Shown here one piece after another: positions 1 to 5,298 of a stretch of 5,298 bases of DNA. Positions within the stretch are counted from its first letter, which is position 1. Every line of letters begins with the position of its first letter. The stretch spans positions 1-5,298 of the forward strand of contig JAJXDX010000171.1 in the NCBI GenBank assembly GCA_021640185.1. The letters run 5' to 3'. The notes beneath the pieces were generated by a model. It ran no database searches and was not told the DNA's origin. It saw only the letters and a list, made by a program, of their open reading frames with translations. The position numbers and the translations under genes were made by a program. This DNA comes from Oscillospiraceae bacterium. Its GTDB lineage: Bacteria > Bacillota > Clostridia > Oscillospirales > Acutalibacteraceae.

Positions 1-81
1 ATTATACACTATCCTGTACCGAAAATCAACCGCTAATTTTTCGCCTTTCCCGATCTGCTCGCGGTTTTTCCTGCCAAAGCG

Positions 82-110
82 TTGCAAATCGCGGGTAAGC
101 GTGCTATAAT
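82..110 (+). promoter_or_regulatory. serS promoter, sigma-A type with extended -10
   Basis: The -35 TTGCAA (82-87) and the -10 TATAAT (105-110, a perfect consensus) are separated by the optimal 17 bases. A TG dinucleotide at 102-103, one base before the -10, makes it an extended -10. The start site would be near 116-118, leaving an untranslated leader of about 40 bases before serS. That leader is too short for a T-box riboswitch, so the gene appears to be expressed constitutively from this promoter. Confidence 0.82.
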
Positions 111-141
111 AAGGGATAAATCAGACCCAACGCGAGCAAAC

Positions 142-147
142 GGAGGA
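142..147 (+). promoter_or_regulatory. Ribosome binding site that sets the serS start
   Basis: GGAGGA lies just upstream of the ATG at 157, with 10 bases between GGAGG and the ATG. It separates the true start from an in-frame TTG at position 82, which has no ribosome binding site and is itself part of the -35 box. Confidence 0.85.
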
Positions 148-156
148 AAAGTTTTC

Positions 157-1452
157 ATGCTGGATATCAAATTCATCCGGGAGGACCCGGAGCTGGTCAA
201 GGAGAACATCCGCAAAAAGTTCGAGGACGGCAAGCTGCCGCTCGTCGACGAGGTCATCGACCTCGACGCCCGCAAGCGCGAGGCGAACGCCCGCGCCAAC
301 GACCTGCGCGCCACCCGCAACCGCGTCAGTAAGGAGATCGGCGCATTGATGGCGCAGGGCAAGCGCGACGAGGCGGAGGAGAAGAAAAAGCTCGTGGCCG
401 AGCAGGCCGAGGAGCTCGCCGCGCTCGAGGCGCAGGAGGCCGAGCTCGGCCGCGCGCTGACCGAGCGGATGATGAAGATCCCGAACATCGTCGATCCGTC
501 CGTCCCGGTCGGCCGCGACGACAGCGAGAACGTCGAGGTGCAGCAGTTCGGCGAGCAGACGCACCCGGAGTTCGAGATCCCGTATCACACCGATATCATG
601 GCCAAGTTCAGCGGCATCGATAAAGAGGCCGCCGGCCGCGTCGCGGGCGAAGGGTTCTATTACCTCATGGGCGACATCGCGCGGCTGCACAGCGCCGTGC
701 TGGCCTATGCGCGCGATTTCATGATCGACAAGGGCTTCACCTATTGCATCCCGCCGTTCATGATCCGCTCGAAGGTCGTCACCGGCGTGATGAGCTTTGA
801 AGAGATGGACGCCATGATGTACAAGATCGAGGGCGAAGATCTGTACCTGATCGGCACCAGCGAGCACTCCATGATCGGCAAGTTCATCGACACGATCACG
901 CCGGAGGAGCAGCTGCCCCTCACGCTGACGAGCTATTCCCCCTGCTTCCGCAAGGAAAAGGGCGCCCACGGCATCGAGGAGCGCGGCATCTACCGCATCC
1001 ACCAGTTCGAGAAGCAGGAGATGATCGTGATCTGCAAGCCCGAGGACAGCATGGCGTGGTTCAACAAGATGTGGAGCTACAGCGTGGAGCTGTTCCGCAG
1101 CATGGACATCCCCGTGCGCACGCTGGAGTGCTGCACGGGCGATCTGGCCGACCTCAAGGTCAAAAGCTACGACGTCGAGGCATGGTCGCCCAAGCAGGGC
1201 AAGTATTTCGAGGTCTGCTCCTGCTCGAACCTCGGCGATGCGCAGGCGCGCCGTCTGGGCATCCGCGTCAAGGGCGCGGACGGCAGCAAGTATCTGGCGC
1301 ACACGCTCAACAACACCGTCGTCGCGCCGCCGCGGATGCTGATCGCACTGCTCGAGAACAATCTGCGTTTCGACGGGCAGAAGTACAGCGTCCTGATCCC
1401 GAAGGCCCTGCAGCCGTATATGGGCGGCAAGACCGTGATCGAAGAAAAATAA
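157..1452 (+). CDS. serS: Seryl-tRNA synthetase (class II), divergent HTLNNT-type motif 3
   Basis: This cytoplasmic enzyme charges tRNA-Ser with serine using ATP. The protein has 431 residues, normal for the family. It begins MLDIKFIRED, the usual SerRS N-terminus, and an Ala/Glu/Lys/Arg-rich stretch at about residues 27-105 is the long antiparallel coiled-coil arm that holds tRNA-Ser. The class II core follows: a serine-pocket TxE-like element in GTSEHSM (233-239), motif 2 around CFRKEKGAHG...RGIYRIHQFEKQE (263-288), the EVCSCSNLGDAQARR segment (352-366), and motif 3 in HTLNNTVVAPPRMLIALLEN (382-401) with its Arg at 393. Common bacterial SerRS has an NGSG-like sequence in motif 3; the HTLNNT form resembles, from memory, archaeal and some clostridial enzymes. 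The ATG at 157 was chosen for its GGAGGA site and its position downstream of the promoter. The gene is a single unit ending at a terminator. Identity is near certain; the subtype is less so. Confidence 0.97.
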   Translation: MLDIKFIREDPELVKENIRKKFEDGKLPLVDEVIDLDARKREANARANDLRATRNRVSKEIGALMAQGKRDEAEEKKKLVAEQAEELAALEAQEAELGRALTERMMKIPNIVDPSVPVGRDDSENVEVQQFGEQTHPEFEIPYHTDIMAKFSGIDKEAAGRVAGEGFYYLMGDIARLHSAVLAYARDFMIDKGFTYCIPPFMIRSKVVTGVMSFEEMDAMMYKIEGEDLYLIGTSEHSMIGKFIDTITPEEQLPLTLTSYSPCFRKEKGAHGIEERGIYRIHQFEKQEMIVICKPEDSMAWFNKMWSYSVELFRSMDIPVRTLECCTGDLADLKVKSYDVEAWSPKQGKYFEVCSCSNLGDAQARRLGIRVKGADGSKYLAHTLNNTVVAPPRMLIALLENNLRFDGQKYSVLIPKALQPYMGGKTVIEEK

Positions 1453-1463
1453 GCGGATACGAC

Positions 1464-1514
1464 ACACCGCGCCGTTCCCCTTATCGGGGAGCGGCGCGGT
1501 GTTTTGGCTCTTTT
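1464..1514 (+). terminator. Intrinsic terminator after serS, between convergent genes
   Basis: A 17-bp stem (1464-1480 with 1486-1502) has one G-T wobble and a five-base loop TTATC (1481-1485). It is followed on the + strand by a T-rich tail, TTT at 1503-1505 and TTTT at 1511-1514. It starts 11 bases after the serS stop codon and lies 7 bases beyond the last T of the dapL stop region on the other strand. The - strand tail after the hairpin is not a clean T tract, so it mainly serves serS, although the hairpin could also slow transcription arriving from dapL. Confidence 0.88.
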
Positions 1515-1521
1515 CGGCAGC

Positions 1522-2703
1522 TCACAGCAGGGCGGTCAGCCGTCTGGCCGCCTCGGCGGTGTCCGCCGGGCTGCCGAAGGACGAAAAGCGGATATACCCC
1601 TCGCCGCACGCGCCGAAGCCGACGCCGGGCGTGGCGATGATCTGTGCCTGCTCCAGCAGCCGGTCGAAAAACGCCCAGCTGTCCAGCCCGTCCGGGCATC
1701 TCGCCCAGACGTAGGGCGCGTTGCGGCCGCCGCAGTACCATGTGCCGCAGGCGTCCAGTGCATCGGTCAGGCAGCGGGCGTTGCCGCGGTACACCGCCAA
1801 GTTCTGCCCGATCTCGCGCTGCCCTTCGGGCGAGAACACCGCCTCTGCGCCGCGCTGGGTGATGTAGGACACGCCGTTCGTTTTGGTCGTGCGGTCGCGC
1901 ACCCAAAGCTCGTGCAGCGTGTGTCCGCCGCGCCGCAGCGCGCGCGGCACGACGGTGAAGCCGCAGCGCATCCCGGTGAACCCGGCGGTCTTGGACAGCG
2001 ACCCGATCTCGACGGCGCAGGTCTTTGCGCCGGGCAGCTCATAGATGCTGTGCGGCACGTCCGGATCGCGAATGAACGCCTCGTACGCCGCGTCGAACAG
2101 GATGATCGCGCCGCAGCCGTTGGCAAAGTCGATCCACGCCTGCAGCTGATCGCGGCGGTAGGCCGCGCCGGTCGGGTTGTTCGGCGAGCAGAGATAGATC
2201 ACGTCCGCCGACAGCCGCGCCGAGGGCATGGGCAAAAAGCCCTCCTCCTGCCCGGCGGGCAGGTGCATGACCCGGTGGCCGGCCATCACGTTCGTGTCCA
2301 CATAGGCCGGGTAGGTCGGCTCCGGCACGGCCACGGTCACGTCCGTGCCGAACACGTCCGGCAGCGCCCCCAGATCGTCCGCCGCGCCGCTGGTGATAAA
2401 GATCTCGTCCGGCTCCAGCTCGATCTGCTGCGCGGCATACCACCGCGCGATCGCCTGCTGCAAAAACGGCGCGCCGCACTCCGGCATATACCCGCGGAAG
2501 GTCGCGGCCTCCGCCTGATCGTCCACGGCACGGTGCATGGCGGCGATCACGGCCGGACACAGCGGACGCGATACGTCGCCCACGCCCAACCGCAGCAGAT
2601 GTGCGTCCGGATGTGATGCCTCGAAGGCCTTCACCTTCTGCTCGATGTGATAGAACAGGTACGAGCCCTTCAGCTCGTCATAATGGGCATTGAACGTCAT
2701 CAT
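1522..2703 (-). CDS. dapL: LL-diaminopimelate aminotransferase (PLP-dependent, fold type I)
   Basis: DapL moves an amino group from glutamate to tetrahydrodipicolinate, making LL-diaminopimelate in one step and bypassing the succinylase/acetylase routes. The protein has 393 residues, slightly shorter than the usual 400-410. Family hallmarks include GSYLF (13-17), LRLGVGDVSRPLCPAV (37-52), TFRGYMPE (68-75), SPNNPTG (173-179), FDAAYEAFI (203-211), the PLP lysine K238 in SLSKTAGFTGMRCGFTVVP (235-253), and R372 in GYIRFSSFG for substrate carboxylate. The segment usually read as SDGAKxD is here TSGAADD (104-110), so the lysine of that motif is absent. The start ATG (2703-2701) forms an ATGA overlap with the dapF stop and sits 8 bases after a GAGGGGGAG ribosome binding site; a second ATG follows directly. 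The adjoining dapF, the next step, supports the assignment. A DapL-like enzyme with altered substrate preference is the main alternative. Confidence 0.93.
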   Translation of the reverse strand: MMTFNAHYDELKGSYLFYHIEQKVKAFEASHPDAHLLRLGVGDVSRPLCPAVIAAMHRAVDDQAEAATFRGYMPECGAPFLQQAIARWYAAQQIELEPDEIFITSGAADDLGALPDVFGTDVTVAVPEPTYPAYVDTNVMAGHRVMHLPAGQEEGFLPMPSARLSADVIYLCSPNNPTGAAYRRDQLQAWIDFANGCGAIILFDAAYEAFIRDPDVPHSIYELPGAKTCAVEIGSLSKTAGFTGMRCGFTVVPRALRRGGHTLHELWVRDRTTKTNGVSYITQRGAEAVFSPEGQREIGQNLAVYRGNARCLTDALDACGTWYCGGRNAPYVWARCPDGLDSWAFFDRLLEQAQIIATPGVGFGACGEGYIRFSSFGSPADTAEAARRLTALL

Positions 2704-3509
2704 ACGCGCATCTCCCCCTCATATACGGTCACGGCGGGGCCGGTCATCCGCACCCGCCCGTCGCGCTCCACACGCACGGTCAGCTCCCCGCCGTCCAGCA
2801 CCACGCCGATGTCCTCCCCGGCGCGGCACAGCCCGTGCGCCACGGCGGCCGCCGCGGCCGCGCACGCACCGGTGCCGCATGCCAGCGTGATGCCGCTGCC
2901 GCGCTCGAACACCCGCATCCGCAGCCGCGCGGGCGACAGTGCCTGCACGAACTCGGCGTTCACGCCGCCGGGGAACGCGTCGCTGCCGGACAGCGCCGCG
3001 CCGACCGCCGAAAGCGGCACGCGCTCCGCATCCGGCACGAACACCACGGCGTGCGGATTGCCCACCGATACCGGCACGCAGTTGACGGGGCCGTGCCCCG
3101 GCAGATCTACCGTGCGCTCCGCGCTCACCGCCGCCGTGCCCATGTCCACGCTCACCAGATCTGCCGTGCGGCCGTGCGGGTGCAGCCAAAGCCGCCGCGG
3201 CCCGGCGGCCGTTTCGATCGTCAGCTCCGTTTTTTTCGTCAGTCCGCGGTCGAACACGTATTTGCCCACGCAGCGGATCCCGTTGCCGCACATCAGCCCC
3301 TCGCTGCCGTCGGCATTGAAGATCCGCATCCGGAAGTCGGCCTTTTTCGACGGCAGGATCAGGATGATCCCGTCCGCGCCCGCGCCGAAATGCCGGTCGC
3401 TCATGCGGCGGGCCATTTCGGCGATGTCGCGCGGCGTGCGCTGTGCGGCGATATACAGGTAATCGTTGCCCAGCCCCTGCATCTTGACGAAACGGACGGC
3501 GCGGCTCAT
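2700..3509 (-). CDS. dapF: Diaminopimelate epimerase
   Basis: DapF is a cofactor-independent racemase that converts LL-diaminopimelate to meso-diaminopimelate, the precursor of lysine and the peptidoglycan cross-link residue. The 269 residues match the family length. Seen in order: MQGLGNDYLYI (10-20), the first catalytic cysteine C74 in FNADGSEGLMCGNGIRCVGKY (64-84), VSVGNPHAVVFV (147-158), and the second catalytic cysteine C211 in ERGSGITLACGTGACA (202-217). In many family members the residue at 207 is Glu (GxGET); here it is Ile. The ATG at 3509-3507 overlaps the pyrG stop (TGA, 3508-3506) as ATGA and follows GAGGAG (3521-3516) by six bases. The stop (2702-2700) overlaps the dapL start in the same way. 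Because of the pyrG frameshift, the upstream pyrG frame runs into this gene without a stop, so automatic callers may merge the two. Confidence 0.95.
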   Translation of the reverse strand: MSRAVRFVKMQGLGNDYLYIAAQRTPRDIAEMARRMSDRHFGAGADGIILILPSKKADFRMRIFNADGSEGLMCGNGIRCVGKYVFDRGLTKKTELTIETAAGPRRLWLHPHGRTADLVSVDMGTAAVSAERTVDLPGHGPVNCVPVSVGNPHAVVFVPDAERVPLSAVGAALSGSDAFPGGVNAEFVQALSPARLRMRVFERGSGITLACGTGACAAAAAAVAHGLCRAGEDIGVVLDGGELTVRVERDGRVRMTGPAVTVYEGEMRV

Positions 3510-5069
3510 CTGCCGCTCCTCTTTTCCATCGCCGCGCCGACGAACCCGGCAAACAGCGGGTGCGGGCGGTTCGGACGGCTCTTGAACTCCGGATGGAACT
3601 GCACACCGACGTAGAAGGGCCGGTCGGTCAGCTCCACCGTTTCCACCAGCCGCCCGTCGGGCGACAGGCCGGACAGCGTCAGCCCGTGCGCCTGCAGCAC
3701 GGCGCGCCATCGTCGTGTTCGGCAGGATCTCGCACGGGTAGCTGCCCAGCCGCAGCGTGCCGCCCTTGTCCACCTCGTCGCTCTGTCCGGGCATGAAGTC
3801 GATCACCTTGTGCGCCGCGTCGGGATGGAACTCGCCGGACGTCGCGTCGGCGATCCCCGCCACGTGGCGGGCGTATTCCATCACCGCGATCTGCATCCCC
3901 AGACAGATCCCGAAATACGGCACGTCGTGCTCCCGCGCGTATTGCGCGGCCAGCACCATGCCCTCGATCCCGCGGTCGCCGAAGCCGCCCGGCAGGATGA
4001 TCCCGTCCAGCCCCTGCAGCACCTCGTCGACGGTGTCCGGCAGCAGCGTTTCGGAATCGATCCAGCGGATGTCCACGGCCGCATGGCGGGCATAGCCCGC
4101 ATGCCGCAGCGCCTCCGCGACCGACAGGTACGCGTCGTGCAGCTGCACGTATTTGCCCACCAGACCGATCGTGACCTCGCTGTGCGGGGTCTTGATCCGG
4201 TCGACCATCGCCCGCCATTCGGTCAGATCCGGCTGCGGCGTGTCCAGCCCCAGCTCGCGGCAGACCACGCCGGAGAAGTCCTCCTCCTCCAGCATCAGCG
4301 GCGCCTCGTACAGGCAGGGCAGCGTGCGGTTCTCGATCACGCAGTCTGGCCGCACGTTGCAGAACAGCGCGATCTTTTGATAGATCGACGGCTCCAGCGG
4401 CTCGTCGCAGCGCAAAACGATGATGTTCGGGTTCACGCCCATGCCCTGCAGCTCCTTGACCGAATGCTGCGTCGGCTTCGATTTGTGCTCCTCGGAGCCG
4501 TGCAGGTACGGCACCAGCGTCACGTGGATGAACAGGCTGTTCTCCCGCCCGACCTCCAGCGAGATCTGGCGCACCGCCTCGATGAACGGCTGCGATTCGA
4601 TGTCGCCGATCGTGCCGCCGATCTCGGTGATCACCACGTCCGCGTCGGTCTGCTGTCCCACGCGGTAGACGAACTGCTTGATCTCGCCCGTGATGTGGGG
4701 GATCACCTGCACCGTCGATCCGAGGTATTCGCCGCGGCGCTCCTTCTGCAGCACGTTCCAGTACACCTTGCCGGTCGTCAGGTTGGAAAAGCGGTTGAGG
4801 TCCTCGTCGATGAACCGCTCGTAATGCCCAAGGTCCAGATCCGTTTCCGCGCCGTCCTCGGTCACATACACCTCGCCGTGCTGGTACGGGCTCATCGTGC
4901 CGGGGTCGACGTTGATGTAGGGATCCAGCTTCTGCGCCGCCACCTTCAGCCCTCTGGCCTTGAGCAGCCGCCCCAGCGAGGCCGCCGTGATCCCCTTGCC
5001 CAGCCCCGATACCACGCCGCCGGTCACGAAGATATATTTGGTGTTTTTCTGTCCGCTGCCGTTGTCCAT
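3506..5069 (-). pseudogene. pyrG: CTP synthase, disrupted by internal deletion and frameshift in the glutaminase domain
   Basis: CTP synthase aminates UTP to CTP with ATP, taking ammonia from glutamine through a C-terminal class I amidotransferase domain. The frame from ATG 5069 gives 456 good residues: KYIFVTGGVVSGLGKG (11-26, synthetase P-loop), QKLDPYINVDPGTMSPYQHGEV, ITEIGGTIGDIES (147-159), LPGGFGDRG (359-367), and the amidotransferase nucleophile C389 in FGICLGMQ. After residue 456 (codon 3704-3702) the frame turns into unrelated Arg/Ala/Pro-rich sequence. The genuine C-terminus resumes one frame over from about 3706 and runs 66 residues, including SPDGRLVE and the catalytic His/Glu in VGVQFHPEF (His codon 3595-3593), ending at TGA 3508-3506. 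About 22 residues between the two, the conserved ERHRHRYE region, are absent. The start follows AAGGAG (5085-5080) by 10 bases. The synthetase domain is intact; the glutaminase half should not work as written. Gene identity is certain; a sequencing or assembly error remains possible. Confidence 0.93.
3701..3707 (-). other. Breakpoint of the pyrG deletion/frameshift
   Basis: On the coding strand this reads GCGCGCC. Reading ATG GCG CGC continues the upstream PyrG frame (Met454-Ala-Arg456); reading CGC GCC GTG CTG CAG gives Arg-Ala-Val-Leu-Gln, the expected start of the downstream PyrG segment. The two frames therefore share the bases CGCGCC at the junction, the pattern left by a deletion between short direct repeats. 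The phase change requires a net loss of 3n+2 bases; alignment by eye to the B. subtilis protein as I remember it suggests about 65. Confidence 0.7.
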
Positions 5070-5098
5070 CCCGATCGCGCTCCTTCTTCATTTTACCC

Positions 5099-5151
5099 AA
5101 AAAAAGAGGCAAAGAGGCCTGCCCGGTCACCCGTGCAAGACACCTTTGCCT
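5099..5151 (-). terminator. Intrinsic terminator in the pyrG leader, candidate attenuator
   Basis: Between the promoter and pyrG, the - strand reads AGGCAAAG (5151-5144) and CTTTGCCT (5114-5107), a perfect 8-bp outer stem, followed by C and seven T (5105-5099). Inside is a second stem, CTTGCACGG with CCGGGCAGG (one A-G mismatch, one T-G wobble), closed by a GTGA loop (5130-5127) of the GNRA class. It has the full form of a Rho-independent terminator placed before the first gene of the operon, and the 5' arm begins only about four bases after the predicted start site. Attenuation is known for pyrG in Bacillus, where slippage at an initial GGGC is used; the predicted start here (GTTAAGG) lacks that, so the mechanism, if any, would differ. 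Confidence 0.75.
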
Positions 5152-5155
5152 TAAC

Positions 5156-5170
5156 GCGTATAGTATACGC
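5156..5170. promoter_or_regulatory. 15-bp perfect palindrome over the pyrG -10, candidate operator
   Basis: GCGTATA (5156-5162) and TATACGC (5164-5170) are perfect reverse complements around a single central base. The palindrome covers the whole -10 hexamer of the pyrG promoter and ends one base before the predicted start site. A dimeric repressor bound here would block open-complex formation. The TATA core of a -10 is partly self-complementary, but the GCG/CGC extensions on both sides are not required by the promoter. No regulator gene is present in the window. Confidence 0.45.
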
Positions 5171-5190
5171 TCCGTTTCGCCGATCGTCAA
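5162..5190 (-). promoter_or_regulatory. Promoter of the pyrG-dapF-dapL unit, sigma-A type
   Basis: On the - strand, TTGACG (5190-5185) and TATACT (5167-5162) are separated by exactly 17 bases; each hexamer is one base from consensus. The predicted start is the G at about 5155, giving a leader of about 85 bases before the pyrG ATG. The sequence just upstream of the -35 is A/T-rich (GATTTTTCTC), as is common at strong promoters. No other convincing promoter precedes dapF or dapL, consistent with a single transcript. Confidence 0.85.
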
Positions 5191-5298
5191 GAGAAAAATC
5201 GGATCTTTTTGCGCGAACTAACGGCCTGCTGCCCGCCCGCACGAATGTAGGTTTGTCAAACATATTGTACAGCGAACTCAATTGGCGAGAGCCAGCGG

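Noticed and set aside
28..69. AACCGC (28-33) and GCGGTT (61-66) followed by a short T run, resembling a terminator for a gene to the left.
   Set aside because: The stem has only six pairs with a 27-base loop, and no upstream gene is visible to need it.
121..1467. A 448-codon - strand reading frame antisense to serS.
   Set aside because: It is the complementary-strand shadow of a GC-rich gene, rich in Leu/Arg/Ala/Asp with no domain, and the opposite strand is clearly SerRS.
3508..3707. Programmed ribosomal frameshifting as an explanation for the pyrG break.
   Set aside because: A frameshift by the ribosome would restore the frame but not the roughly 22 conserved residues that are missing, and no slippery heptamer is seen at the junction.
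5136..5164. A possible + strand promoter using TATAGT (5159-5164) inside the palindrome, for divergent transcription.
   Set aside because: No -35-like hexamer lies at the right distance, and no + strand gene follows before the window ends.
3679..5190. A long alternative - strand reading frame (503 codons) overlapping pyrG, beginning upstream of its ATG.
   Set aside because: It is Arg/Ala/Gly-rich off-frame sequence typical of GC-rich genes, crosses the leader hairpin, and the PyrG frame is unmistakable. Its in-leader ATG at 5091 also lacks a ribosome binding site.
5251..5261. GTTTG-T-CAAAC, a 5+1+5 palindrome containing a TTGACA on the - strand.
   Set aside because: Arms of five bases are expected by chance at a noticeable rate in 230 bases, and no -10 hexamer stands at 16-18 bases from the TTGACA.
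5213..5278. Direct repeat GCGAACT at 5213-5219 and 5272-5278.
   Set aside because: A repeated 7-mer in a region of this size is expected by chance, and no further similarity extends from either copy.
5093..5281. A - strand reading frame of about 62 codons upstream of pyrG, open to the window edge, starting at a TTG or possibly earlier.
   Set aside because: It runs straight through the pyrG promoter, the palindrome and the leader terminator, has no ribosome binding site at its start, and its translation has no recognisable domain. It is best explained as chance.

Overview
The window is GC-rich bacterial chromosome carrying four housekeeping genes; no mobile element, CRISPR array or RNA gene is visible. 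Using LL-diaminopimelate aminotransferase (DapL) for lysine and cell-wall precursors, together with a divergent 'HTLNNT'-type seryl-tRNA synthetase and strong purine-rich ribosome binding sites, suggests a high-GC member of the Clostridia (Oscillospiraceae/Ruminococcaceae-like). That placement is an inference from protein character, not from a database search.

Layout: positions 1-81 hold nothing I can call. A consensus-like extended -10 promoter (82-110) drives serS (157-1452, + strand), which ends in a strong intrinsic terminator (1464-1514). Facing it on the - strand is a tight three-gene unit read right to left: pyrG (5069 to 3506, CTP synthase), dapF (3509 to 2700, diaminopimelate epimerase) and dapL (2703 to 1522, LL-diaminopimelate aminotransferase). 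Both junctions are ATGA overlaps, so translation is probably coupled. The unit is preceded by a near-consensus promoter (5190-5162), a perfect 7+1+7 palindrome over its -10 and start site (5156-5170), and an intrinsic terminator inside the leader (5151-5099), so pyrG expression is probably controlled by both a repressor-type site and attenuation. Positions 5191-5298, upstream of the promoter, hold no gene I can support.

DapL and DapF are consecutive steps: DapL makes LL-diaminopimelate from tetrahydrodipicolinate and DapF converts it to the meso form for peptidoglycan and lysine. PyrG supplies CTP for nucleic acids and phospholipids.

The main anomaly is in pyrG. Around 3701-3707 the reading frame breaks and about 22 conserved residues of the glutaminase domain (the ERHRHRYE region) are missing. 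The shifted frame stays open and runs into dapF in its own frame, giving an apparent 789-residue PyrG-DapF fusion that is almost certainly an artefact of the lesion. Whether the lesion is real or an assembly or consensus error cannot be decided here. I found no convincing new multi-gene system; the leader architecture of pyrG and the lesion are the points most worth a second look.
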